Source: an uncultured Planctomycetaceae bacterium
GTDB lineage: Bacteria > Planctomycetota > Planctomycetia > Pirellulales > Pirellulaceae
Assembly: GCA_903927685.1 (NCBI GenBank)
Contig: CAIYOB010000698.1
Location: 1 to 12,626 of the forward strand
Direction: 5' to 3'
Length of the DNA stretch: 12,626 nucleotides
The notes under the pieces were generated by a model. The model did not search any database. It saw nothing but the letters and a program-made list of their open reading frames with translations, and was not told the DNA's origin. Shown in pieces: positions 1 to 7,081 of this stretch (within the stretch, counting starts at the first letter, position 1; each line of letters opens with the position of its first letter). Made by a program: the position numbers and the translations under genes.

Positions 1-156
1 AACCGCGGCGTGCGGGCCTCGGGTGGCCGGATCTCCGGTTGCCGCGGCGGACCCGCGTCGGGCCCGCGGGACGGCTTGGGGATCTCAAACCGCGGCGTGC
101 GGGCCTCGGGTGGCCGGGTCTCCGGTTGCCGTAGCGGACCCGCATCGGGCCCGCGC
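1..156 (-). repeat. 87-bp in-frame tandem repeat in the tail of the WxxGxW protein
   Basis: Bases 1-69 and 88-156 are nearly identical, with about five differences, so the period is 87 bp or 29 codons. The encoded unit contains RGPDAGP, RQPE, RPPEARTPRF. Only two copies are visible, and the left one reaches the window edge, so the array may continue. Being a multiple of three, it keeps the reading frame and lengthens a Pro/Arg-rich tail that is probably disordered. Confidence 0.85.
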
Positions 157-1625
157 CGCGGTTCCACAAGATCACGCCAGCTGCTGCCGCGTTCGCCGCC
201 TGGCTCCCGAAGCGAGTCCCGTCGGCTCTGGTCCTCCGACCGCCTCGGCACTCCCATGGGAGGCTTGATCCTGGCGATTTCGGGCAAGTCCGGCAGTTTC
301 AGCCGGTCGTCCGGCCGATGCAGCCCGGGCTTAGCTCCCGCCTCGGGCTTGGATGGACCAGCGTCCGATGGTTTGGGACCGTGGCCCGTCTCGAGCTGGA
401 CGCGATGGCGTGTCAGATCGCGCATCTGGTCTGACAATCCCTTCCAGGCCTGCCGATGCGACTCGGGAATCCGTTCCAAGCGAACGCCCGCGTCGGTACG
501 CTCCAGGGCTTGCGACACCGAATTGCCCAGCAGCGCGTACTTCAGTTCGGGTCCGCGGTGGGCGATCCGCGCAGCCAGCTCCGTTTGACCATGCAGTGTC
601 CGGGGCGGACGGTATTCCTCGTGCCGCTGGAAATAGTCGTGCCAGCCGCGCAACCGCTGGGCGTAATCGATGTTGTGTCGGTGGTAATTCACCGTGTAGT
701 AGGCAAACAGCGGATCGTAGCCGTGTCGGCCATGATAGTTGCACCAGGCGTGAAAAGCGTGTCCGCCGTGGGGGCGAAAACCGTAGTAGTCGCCCCAGTA
801 ATAATGACAGCGGCGCGGGTACACGAACAAGTGAACCAGCACCCGAGCCGGGTCCACGACCGTGCGCGGCGAGTAGCAGTAACCGTGACGAACGTAGATC
901 GGCCGAGGGAACCAGACGGGCGCAAACACGACGCCGCGTCTGGGGAACGGGTAATCCCAATAGCCGGGCACGAAGACCGCGCCGTGCGGCGTCCAGACGT
1001 AGTGCGACGGGGTCCACACCCAGCCATCGTAATACGCGTTCCAATAGCCGGGCCGCCAAACGAAACGGTCGTCGCGATAGAACCAGCAGCCGCTGACCCA
1101 GCTGTAGTCCGCCGCCGGCTGGGGGCTGGTCGGGCCGGACTCGAGCGTCGCCGGCGGGGTCGGCAAGTAGCGGACCTCGCCCGCATCGGCGGCCGCCCAG
1201 AACCCGGAGATCCACTGCCAGCCGCCCGCCGCTTCCGTCCAGTACCCGGGCACCCAACGGCGCCCGTCCGGCGGCACGCGCCACACGCCGCTGACATAGA
1301 TGAAATCGTCGCGTTCTTCGTCCCAGGCCCAATAGCCAGGGATCCAGATCGCGTTCTCCTCGGCCGGCTGAGCCTCGGGAGGAATCTCCTCGATCGCGTC
1401 CGGGGGCTGCTTCGGCACGACCAGCCCCGGTCGCGGGTTCTCCTCGATCGGTCCAGCGAACGCCTCGTGCAACGGACCTCGCAACAAGGTCTCCGTGTCT
1501 TCGCTCGAAGCGGGATCGGCCGGCGGAGGCTGTTGGGCGATGAGCCTCCCCGCGTCTTGAACTGTCCACAAACTCCACACAGCGATCGCGGCGTTCAGCC
1601 ACGGATGGTCTCCAAGTCGTCTCAT
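1..1625 (-). CDS. WxxGxW-repeat (YXWQXGXW-type) secreted protein, 3' end cut by window edge
   Basis: The frame starts at ATG 1625 and stays open to base 1, giving 541 complete codons with the C-terminus missing. An AAGGAG box 7 nt upstream supports the start. The N-terminus (MRRLGDHPWL, then a hydrophobic stretch to about residue 30) looks like an export signal, though not a strong one. Residues 35-90 are acidic and proline-rich. Residues 94-223 carry the diagnostic repeats: WIPGYW (94-99), WVPGYW (124-129), WISGFW (138-143), WRPGYW (190-195) and VPGYW (219-223). Residues 225-335 are rich in Tyr, His and Trp. The tail from about 415 is Pro/Arg/Glu-rich and low in complexity, ending in a 29-residue tandem repeat. 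WxxGxW proteins are widespread envelope proteins of planctomycetes and other Gram-negative bacteria with no established biochemical role. I infer an exported, possibly surface-exposed protein. Family assignment is fairly secure; function is unknown. Confidence 0.85.
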   Translation of the reverse strand, partial: MRRLGDHPWLNAAIAVWSLWTVQDAGRLIAQQPPPADPASSEDTETLLRGPLHEAFAGPIEENPRPGLVVPKQPPDAIEEIPPEAQPAEENAIWIPGYWAWDEERDDFIYVSGVWRVPPDGRRWVPGYWTEAAGGWQWISGFWAAADAGEVRYLPTPPATLESGPTSPQPAADYSWVSGCWFYRDDRFVWRPGYWNAYYDGWVWTPSHYVWTPHGAVFVPGYWDYPFPRRGVVFAPVWFPRPIYVRHGYCYSPRTVVDPARVLVHLFVYPRRCHYYWGDYYGFRPHGGHAFHAWCNYHGRHGYDPLFAYYTVNYHRHNIDYAQRLRGWHDYFQRHEEYRPPRTLHGQTELAARIAHRGPELKYALLGNSVSQALERTDAGVRLERIPESHRQAWKGLSDQMRDLTRHRVQLETGHGPKPSDAGPSKPEAGAKPGLHRPDDRLKLPDLPEIARIKPPMGVPRRSEDQSRRDSLREPGGERGSSWRDLVEPRRGPDAGPLRQPETRPPEARTPRFEIPKPSRGPDAGPPRQPEIRPPEARTPR

Positions 1626-1632
1626 GATTCTG

Positions 1633-1638
1633 CTCCTT
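1633..1638 (-). promoter_or_regulatory. Ribosome binding site of the WxxGxW gene
   Basis: AAGGAG on the minus strand lies 7 nt before ATG 1625. It decides the start: a longer open frame in another phase reaches 1827 but lacks the WxxGxW pattern. Confidence 0.7.
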
Positions 1639-1647
1639 GCGTATTCG

Positions 1648-1716
1648 CTGGAGTTCACGCTTCAGCGTGCCGGAGCGAACGGAATGCGCCACGGCACGCT
1701 GAAGTGTCAACTCCAG
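1648..1716. repeat. Imperfect inverted repeat, 25-bp arms, upstream of the WxxGxW gene
   Basis: The arms are 1648-1672 and 1692-1716, pairing over 25 positions with about three mismatches around a 19-nt loop. The outer ends read CTGGAGTT and AACTCCAG; the inner ends read CAGCGTGCCG and CGGCACGCTG. The structure lies 22 nt before ATG 1625, so if transcribed it would form a hairpin in the 5' leader just ahead of the ribosome binding site. It has no T-run on either strand. It may be a dispersed REP/MITE-like repeat or a leader structure; the sequence alone does not settle which. Confidence 0.75.
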
Positions 1717-1898
1717 CCAGGTCACCCCGGCCGGCAAGCCGCCAGATCGGATTGGGACGGGGCTGGCACAGGAAGTTGGATGCAAACGACGTGCCCGTTG
1801 GACCTCGGCGGGAGCATTGCGTCGCAATCGGGCCCGAACACGCTGGCCCTGTCATCCTTTCGATGACACCGCGCCGTCAAAGGTGCGTCAGGGCAAGC

Positions 1899-2043
1899 TC
1901 AGTCGCCGCGTGGAGGTGCCTGGGGTCGAGTGCAGCGAGCCCCCAGCGGCAAGAACTGGGGGCTCGCGACTCGTACCTCGTGGCTCGACCCAGGCACCCA
2001 AGCCCAGTTCTCTGCCTGGACAAGGCACTGTTCAGTCGCCGCG
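1899..2043. repeat. 12-bp direct repeat bracketing the nested hairpin
   Basis: TCAGTCGCCGCG occurs at 1899-1910 and again at 2032-2043. The second copy contains the stop codon (TCA, read as TGA) and last codons of the TPR gene. The 121 bp between the copies contain the whole nested hairpin. This could be a target-site duplication from insertion of a small hairpin element, a local duplication, or coincidence in GC-rich DNA. Confidence 0.5.
1915..1998. repeat. Nested inverted repeat downstream of the TPR gene
   Basis: An inner perfect 12-bp stem (1935-1946 with 1956-1967, 9-nt loop) sits inside an outer stem (1915-1930 with 1984-1998) that pairs over 15 bp with one bulged G. The inner arms read GCGAGCCCCCAG and CTGGGGGCTCGC. 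It starts 34 nt past the TPR gene stop on the transcribed strand, where a terminator or 3'-stabilising structure could act. No U-tract follows it, so a canonical intrinsic terminator is not supported. Confidence 0.75.
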
Positions 2044-5000
2044 CCGCACCCCGAGCACGCTGGAGGACATTACGACCGCCCGTTCGCCGGGCTTCAGGTA
2101 GGGCCACAATTGTGAGTCGCCGGCGAATTCACCGACCAATTCGATGTCGCCCCACCGGGTATGCTTGGCGGAAATCACTCGCAGCCAATGCGTTTCACCC
2201 GCCTCGCCCAGCCGCAATTCGACTCGGACCCAATGCGGCGGCTCTGAAGACGGTGTCTTCAGGGCCTGGACCAAGGCGACCAACTCGCGCCGTGGCACGG
2301 GGCCGGCCGCTGCCGCGGTCCCCGCATGCTCCTGGTCGCGCGGTTCCAGGAACAGATTCAGGGCATCGGCGAATGCCAGGTCCAATCCGGCTTCGCCCCG
2401 CACTCTGTCGGCGGACGTCTCGTCGGTTGCTGCCAGATGCGCGCCGCCGGAGGCCATTCCCCACACGTTCACAGCTTGAACGTCGGCGTCGAGCAATCCG
2501 GCCGCGAGCCGACGCACCAGTCGCTCGACCGGCGCCACGTCATCCTCGTCGTTGGCTTCCATTCCTTGAATGGCAATCCAGCCGCCATGCTGTTTTAAGA
2601 TCGTCGCCAGGGCCGGGTCGGGAATCCGCGTCCGCTGAAACCAGCGGGGATCGCAGTAGCTGCCGGTCCCCGCCGCCACCACGGCGCTGCCGCCGGCATC
2701 GCGGACTTCGAACACCGTGGCGACATCGGGTCGCAGGGTCGGCAAGGGGCGAACAGCGAACTCGCCGGTGCCTGCCGCCAGTCCCCGCAGACGGTCTGCG
2801 TTCAGGTCCGCGGGGGCTCGCAGCAGGAGCACGATGCGGCTGGCCACGGGGGTATCTTCGGGCAACGTCAGCGGGAATCGTCGGCGCAAATCGGTTGCCC
2901 CTGCGTGGGTCCGGTAAGCCTGCAGCAAGTCTTCGCGGCTGGGATAACGGACCAAGTCGGCAAACTCGTCCGCGGCCGCCTTGTCGGCCAGTCGCCGCGT
3001 CAATTCGTCCCAACGTTGTTGCCAGATCAGCGTGGACAGCAGCAAGGCCTGGTCCCCTTCGGCGGAGACAGACTCGACTGCGAACTGGTGCGCTTCGTCG
3101 CTCCGCCCCAGCCGCAGCAGACTGCGGACCAGTTGCCGCCGCAACTGGGACGCGCGGTATTCCCCGTCGATTTTGTCCGCGGGCCAGGGCGTCAGCAGCT
3201 GGACGACGCGCTGGTCGTCCCGTTGCCCGGCGGCCAGTTCGACGGCCAGCCGCAGCAACTCGGCGTCCTCGGGGTTGCGTTGCCGATGCAGCGCGCACAA
3301 TTCCGCCAGGGCCGCCCAATTGCGGCGAAACCGCAGGTGGTTCGCCACTTGCGAAAACACTTCGTCGGGCCGCTCGTCGTACGCCTGACGCCAGCGGCCG
3401 AGGTCCAGCAGCAGTTCCAACCGCAACGCCTGCAGCGCATCCTCGAGTTCCTCATCCGCGGACTTGTTGCGGCCGTCCAGGCTCCGTACCGCGGCTTCGG
3501 TCTGCCTCTGTAACTGCAGCAGCACCGCTGTGTAGTAGCCCAGCCACGGTTCGTCAGGAACGTCGCTCCGATGCGTTTTGAGCAACGTCTGCAGGCCCGG
3601 CGCGTCGTCGTTGAATCGGCAGATGTCGGCCAGTTCACGAAACGCCTCGGTCGCGTCGGCGCCGGCCGCGTCGGCGTCCAGTCGGTACGCTTCCAGCACT
3701 TTGCCCTGGCGGCACAGCAGGTCCCGACGCTGATCCGCCGCCGCCGCTTTCAGATCTTCGTCGTCGGACTTGCCGGCCGCCGCGAACTCCCGGGCCGCCG
3801 CTTCGAGATCGCCGTTCTGATCGGCCAGCAGGCCGGCGAAGTAGTGCAGCCAGCCATCGTCCGGGCAACGACGGCGGTGCACTGCCAGCAGCTCCGGCAG
3901 CTGGGTGTAATCGATCATCGCCTCGTCATTCTCAAGGCCTCCCGCCAACGACTGGAACGCGTCCCGCGGGTCCGGCAGCGCCTCGTAGCCCGCCACGACC
4001 TGGCCCGCGTCGACCATCGCCTGCAGGAACGACGACCAGCTGCCGGCACGCTGTTCCGGATCCAGTTCCTGCTCGGCGGCCTGCCGAAACCGTTCTGCGG
4101 CCTGTTCGTATTCGCCTTGGAACTGCAACCTCCGGCCCTCCAACTGCAGCGCCTCGGGCGAGCCTGGCGAGCGTGCGGCGACGAACTGGTGCAGCAGCGC
4201 GAGCAATTCACCGTCCTCGTCCCCAACTCGGCGCTCGGCCAGTTGCACCGCCACGGCGACCGGTTGCGGTGCCGCCGGCAGGACGTCCAGCAGCTCGCCG
4301 CGGCGGTCGGCGGGCAGGGCGTCGGCGAACTGGCGCAGGTCATCGATGCCATCCGGGGCGAACTCGACGAGCTGCCGCCAGCAGGCGAGCGATTCTTCGT
4401 CGCGCCGCAGGTCGCTCAGGCAACCCGCCTTCATGCGGATCACGTCCGGATGAAAACCGGCGACGCGTTCGTAATTCTCGATCGCGGCCAGCGCTGCTTC
4501 GTACTGCTCGGTCTGCTGCAGGTGGGAAGCCTGCAGCGTGTAGAAGCCGGGAATCGCGTCCGGGTTCTGCGCGCGGCTGCACCAGGCCAGGCACTGTTCG
4601 CTGTTGTCGAGCGAACTCCAGCGGATCGCGACCAGGTAGGCCCAGAAATCGGCCACGATGTTGGGAACCGAGTGCCCGGCGGCTGCCTGCATGTGCTCGG
4701 CCGCCGCGTCGTATTCATCCTGGTCAATCGCCTCGTCGGCCGCCACGAGTTCCTCCGAACTTTGCTCGTAGCCGTCGTAACGCCAGTCGTCGGCGGCGAT
4801 CCGCAAGCGCGCGTACTGGGCCGCTTCGGACCAGCCGAGTTCGACCCGTTCCCAGTCGTACAGCCGCCAGCCGTCGCGGGCGCGGACGAGCCAGAACTGA
4901 AATGGGTCGCCGCAAGCTCCGTCATTCACCGCATAGGCGTAAACCCGGACGTGGTCGTCTCCGAGTCGCTCCAGGTGGACGATGCGGAAGTCCTGCGTAT

Positions 5001-5469
5001 TTCCCGGCGGGTCACAGCCGGTTCGGATTTGGCTGGCCAGGACCTGACGCTCGATCCAGTCGATCCACTCGACGTCGGCATGCCCCTGGATCCGCCGCAC
5101 CATCCTGCCGGTATCGACCAGCTTCTGGAACTCGTCGCTGTCCTCCCGGCTGGCCGTGGCCGCGACCCGCCGCAGCAGCCGCTGGATCTCCGGCAGATCC
5201 GAATCTTGCAGCGAATGGCGGCGGCCGTCGAAAGCCTGCCGCAGAGCCGCCTGTCTCTCCGCCGTCGTCTCCCAGCGGGCCACCGGGTCGTCGGCGGACG
5301 ATCCGAAGTCCCCGAGAAAGCCAGCTACGAGCCAAGCGGCCAGGCACGCGACGGCCAGCGTGACGAACAGGCAACCGCCGCCCCAGACCCACCACCGTCG
5401 GCGGCGTGGCGGCGGCGGTTCGTCGACCACCAGGATTGCGTCGATCGGTTCGCGAGGATCGAATGGCAT
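2032..5469 (-). CDS. Membrane-anchored TPR-type repeat protein with a DUF2314-like C-terminus
   Basis: This encodes 1145 residues from ATG 5469, with GAAGG 7 nt upstream. A short cytoplasmic segment with a Pro/Arg run (PPPPRRRR, 18-25) leads into one transmembrane helix at about 27-53. There is no signal cleavage site, so it is probably an N-in anchor with the bulk outside the cytoplasm. Residues 150-230 form a compact region (FQFWLVRARDGWRLYDWERVELG). Residues 230-860 are helical repeats of the TPR/Sel1 kind, with recognisable units near 252-265, 320-335, 450-468, 545-565 and 785-800. Residues 870-1045 form an alpha/beta domain I cannot name. Residues 1078-1145 (HWVRVELRLGE, THWLRVIS, ELVGEF, LKPGERAVVMSSSV) resemble DUF2314, which is an inference from pattern. 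TPR proteins act as scaffolds; no enzymatic motif is visible. It lies 70 bp after the sulfatase gene and may be co-transcribed. The reading frame is secure; function is unknown. Confidence 0.85.
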   Translation of the reverse strand: MPFDPREPIDAILVVDEPPPPRRRRWWVWGGGCLFVTLAVACLAAWLVAGFLGDFGSSADDPVARWETTAERQAALRQAFDGRRHSLQDSDLPEIQRLLRRVAATASREDSDEFQKLVDTGRMVRRIQGHADVEWIDWIERQVLASQIRTGCDPPGNTQDFRIVHLERLGDDHVRVYAYAVNDGACGDPFQFWLVRARDGWRLYDWERVELGWSEAAQYARLRIAADDWRYDGYEQSSEELVAADEAIDQDEYDAAAEHMQAAAGHSVPNIVADFWAYLVAIRWSSLDNSEQCLAWCSRAQNPDAIPGFYTLQASHLQQTEQYEAALAAIENYERVAGFHPDVIRMKAGCLSDLRRDEESLACWRQLVEFAPDGIDDLRQFADALPADRRGELLDVLPAAPQPVAVAVQLAERRVGDEDGELLALLHQFVAARSPGSPEALQLEGRRLQFQGEYEQAAERFRQAAEQELDPEQRAGSWSSFLQAMVDAGQVVAGYEALPDPRDAFQSLAGGLENDEAMIDYTQLPELLAVHRRRCPDDGWLHYFAGLLADQNGDLEAAAREFAAAGKSDDEDLKAAAADQRRDLLCRQGKVLEAYRLDADAAGADATEAFRELADICRFNDDAPGLQTLLKTHRSDVPDEPWLGYYTAVLLQLQRQTEAAVRSLDGRNKSADEELEDALQALRLELLLDLGRWRQAYDERPDEVFSQVANHLRFRRNWAALAELCALHRQRNPEDAELLRLAVELAAGQRDDQRVVQLLTPWPADKIDGEYRASQLRRQLVRSLLRLGRSDEAHQFAVESVSAEGDQALLLSTLIWQQRWDELTRRLADKAAADEFADLVRYPSREDLLQAYRTHAGATDLRRRFPLTLPEDTPVASRIVLLLRAPADLNADRLRGLAAGTGEFAVRPLPTLRPDVATVFEVRDAGGSAVVAAGTGSYCDPRWFQRTRIPDPALATILKQHGGWIAIQGMEANDEDDVAPVERLVRRLAAGLLDADVQAVNVWGMASGGAHLAATDETSADRVRGEAGLDLAFADALNLFLEPRDQEHAGTAAAAGPVPRRELVALVQALKTPSSEPPHWVRVELRLGEAGETHWLRVISAKHTRWGDIELVGEFAGDSQLWPYLKPGERAVVMSSSVLGVRRGD

Positions 5470-5493
5470 CGTATGGCCTTCGTGATCTCGACT

Positions 5494-5517
5494 GGACCGT
5501 CCCGCCCCTGACGGTCC
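5494..5517. repeat. Small inverted repeat between the sulfatase and TPR genes
   Basis: A perfect 7-bp stem (GGACCGT at 5494-5500, ACGGTCC at 5511-5517) has a 10-nt loop. The 10-mer GCCCCTGACG also occurs twice (5503-5512 and 5519-5528). No T-run follows, so this may weakly attenuate or be neutral. Confidence 0.45.
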
Positions 5518-5539
5518 GGCCCCTGACGAATGACAGCCC

Positions 5540-7006
5540 TCACCGCACGGCGTATTCGGTGGCGAATTGGTCGCCGTACCCGTCCAACCACTGACGCAGA
5601 CAGTCGCGATGCTGTTGCAGCACGGACGCGTGCTCGGGGGCGGCGGCCAGGTTCTGCATCTCGCCGGGATCCGCGACCAAGTCTACCAGCGACTCGCGAC
5701 GTTCGCCGCTCTCGTAAACGCAGTATTTGAAACGCCCCGAGCAGACCATCCGGCCATAGTGAGTTTCGGACACGACGAAGGGACGCCAGACGCCGGGATC
5801 GCGGCCTTCCGCCAGGGCCCGGACACTGCGGCCGGGCAGGTCCGGCGGCACGGCGATACCGGCAAAGTCGCACAGCGTGGGGATCAGGTCCAGGCCACTG
5901 GAAACCACGTGCGTTCGATCGACCAGGCCCGGCTTCGTGACGCCCTTGTAGCTGACAATGAAAGGCACGCGGGCGGCCTCTTCGTAGAACGTGGATTTGT
6001 GCTCCAAACGGTGGGCGCCGTCGTGGTCCCCGTGATCGCTGGAGAACACGACCAGCGTATTGTCTTCCAGCCCCGTGTCGCGCAGCGTCTGGAGCACCTG
6101 CCCGATCTCCCGATCCACCAACTCCGTCAGCCGGCAGTACGCCCAGCGGTGCAAACGCCATTGCCGCTCGCCCCAATTCGCAAACGCGTGGGCTCGAAAC
6201 CCGGTCCCATGACTGGCGCCGGCCAGGATGTCCGGTTCGCCCTGAGGCGGCTCCAGGTTGGCCGGCAGCGGCGGCAGCTGCGCGAGGAATTCCTCGTCGG
6301 ACAGGCCCGCCGGTCTCTGCAGGGCGGCGGCCAACGCGACCTGGTGGGGCGCGGTGGGCGAATCCTTCTTGGCCGCCTTTTTCGCCTTTCCCTTGAGCCC
6401 ACTCCCGCCGGCACGCTCGAAATCGTTGATGGCCATGTAACAGATGTCGTGGGGATTGATGAACGAAGCCACGAGCAGGAACGGCTGCTCGTGCTTCTGC
6501 TGCAGAAACTGGACGCACGAATCGGCCAGCGTCTGCCGCTGGTCGCCCGTCAGGACTTCAAAACCATACTGCTCGATCTTGCCCGGCACATGCGTCTTGC
6601 CGCCATACACGGTCCGGTAGCCCGCGCTGCGAAACAGTGAGCCGAGCGACTGCTGCAGGACCGAATCGGGGATCTTCGTAGTCCCGAGTTCGCCGTTGGA
6701 TTGCATGCCAAACCGGCTGGGAAAATGGCCCGTCAGCATTGCGACCCGCGACGGCACACAGACCGGGTTGGCCGAATAGGCACGCTCGAACCGGACGCCA
6801 GTTCGAGCCAGGCTGTCCATCGCGGGCGTCTGCAGATGCGGATTGCCCGTACAGCTCATCATGCCCGCGTGCTGCTGGTCAGTGAAGACGTAGATCACGT
6901 TCGGACACTTGGCTTCGCCCGCCCAGACCGCGAGGCCCGGCAGGGCGACGAACACGAACAGTGTGAGCCGGATGAAGATGCAATGCGGCACGAGGGAGTC
7001 CTCCAT
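5540..7006 (-). CDS. Secreted S1-family sulfatase (formylglycine-dependent)
   Basis: The product is a sulfatase predicted to hydrolyse sulfate esters outside the cytoplasm. The signature CVPSR (Cys83 to Arg87) followed by LTG (91-93) is the cysteine-type formylglycine motif. It needs a formylglycine-generating enzyme, which is not in this window. Other expected active-site residues are visible: Asp43-Gln44 in FTDQQ, Lys137 and His139 in GKTH, His186 in NPHD, Asp324-His325 in SSDHGDHDG and Lys337 in EHKS. A hydrophobic segment (FIRLTLFVFVALPGLAVWA, 11-29) is a signal peptide with likely cleavage after AVWA. At 488 residues it has normal family length. A Lys-rich insert (KGKAKKAAKK, 205-214) is unusual. 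Coordinates use ATG 7006, but GTG 6991 is equally or more likely, with GGAGG 8 nt upstream and a shorter, more typical signal peptide. The natural substrate is unknown; the GH2 neighbour suggests a sulfated polysaccharide. Confidence 0.95.
   Translation of the reverse strand: MEDSLVPHCIFIRLTLFVFVALPGLAVWAGEAKCPNVIYVFTDQQHAGMMSCTGNPHLQTPAMDSLARTGVRFERAYSANPVCVPSRVAMLTGHFPSRFGMQSNGELGTTKIPDSVLQQSLGSLFRSAGYRTVYGGKTHVPGKIEQYGFEVLTGDQRQTLADSCVQFLQQKHEQPFLLVASFINPHDICYMAINDFERAGGSGLKGKAKKAAKKDSPTAPHQVALAAALQRPAGLSDEEFLAQLPPLPANLEPPQGEPDILAGASHGTGFRAHAFANWGERQWRLHRWAYCRLTELVDREIGQVLQTLRDTGLEDNTLVVFSSDHGDHDGAHRLEHKSTFYEEAARVPFIVSYKGVTKPGLVDRTHVVSSGLDLIPTLCDFAGIAVPPDLPGRSVRALAEGRDPGVWRPFVVSETHYGRMVCSGRFKYCVYESGERRESLVDLVADPGEMQNLAAAPEHASVLQQHRDCLRQWLDGYGDQFATEYAVR
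7000..7004 (-). promoter_or_regulatory. Shine-Dalgarno that favours GTG 6991 for the sulfatase
   Basis: GGAGG lies inside the first codons of the longer reading and ends 8 nt before GTG 6991. ATG 7006 itself has only a weak GAG upstream. The predicted transcription start just before ATG 7006 would also suit the GTG. Confidence 0.45.
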
Positions 7007-7015
7007 TCTGCTCGA

Positions 7016-7044
7016 ATTCTAGACGTCCACGTCGGACAACGCAA
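7016..7044 (-). promoter_or_regulatory. Possible sigma70-type promoter for the sulfatase, with a palindrome in the spacer
   Basis: On the minus strand, TTGCGT (7044-7039, three of six consensus bases) and TAGAAT (7021-7016, five of six) are separated by exactly 17 nt. The spacer carries the palindrome GACGT-GG-ACGTC (7022-7033), which could be an operator. The implied start of transcription falls at about 7008-7010. The -35 match is poor, so this is tentative. Confidence 0.35.
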
Positions 7045-7081
7045 CCCGATTGGCGATTCCAGGCAGGCGGCCAGGCTGTCC

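Larger units (their letters stand above)
1626..2031. other. 406-bp intergenic region with two inverted repeats and no credible gene
   Basis: This gap separates the TPR gene from the WxxGxW gene. It holds a 25-bp-arm inverted repeat (1648-1716) and a nested hairpin (1915-1998). It also has smaller palindromes: a 7-bp-arm hairpin at 1850-1868 and a short 6-bp-arm one in the sequence ATTGCG-T-CGCAAT near 1816-1828. I found no convincing promoter for the downstream gene and no tRNA fold. The short open frames here have no plausible start context and overlap the repeats. Confidence 0.6.

Noticed and set aside
10..588. 192-residue plus-strand open frame at the left edge
   Set aside because: It is antisense to the tail of the WxxGxW gene; its repeats are the complement of that gene's tandem repeat.
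331..1827. 498-residue minus-strand open frame overlapping the WxxGxW gene
   Set aside because: It is in a different phase, is Arg-rich and low in complexity, and shows no domain pattern. The frame from 1625 has clear WxxGxW repeats and a ribosome binding site.
1655..1855. 66-residue minus-strand small gene upstream of the WxxGxW gene
   Set aside because: It ends inside the inverted repeat, has no Shine-Dalgarno and shows no recognisable features.
1915..1998. Canonical rho-independent terminator for the TPR gene
   Set aside because: The stem is strong but no U-tract follows on the transcribed strand, and the structure is nested with asymmetric spacers.
456..3581. 1041-residue plus-strand open frame
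   Set aside because: It is antisense to two supported genes, crosses the intergenic repeats, and has Arg/Pro-rich composition typical of shadow frames in GC-rich DNA.
3571..5511. 646-residue plus-strand open frame
   Set aside because: It lies opposite the TPR protein gene, has no recognisable domain, and mirrors that gene's codon structure.
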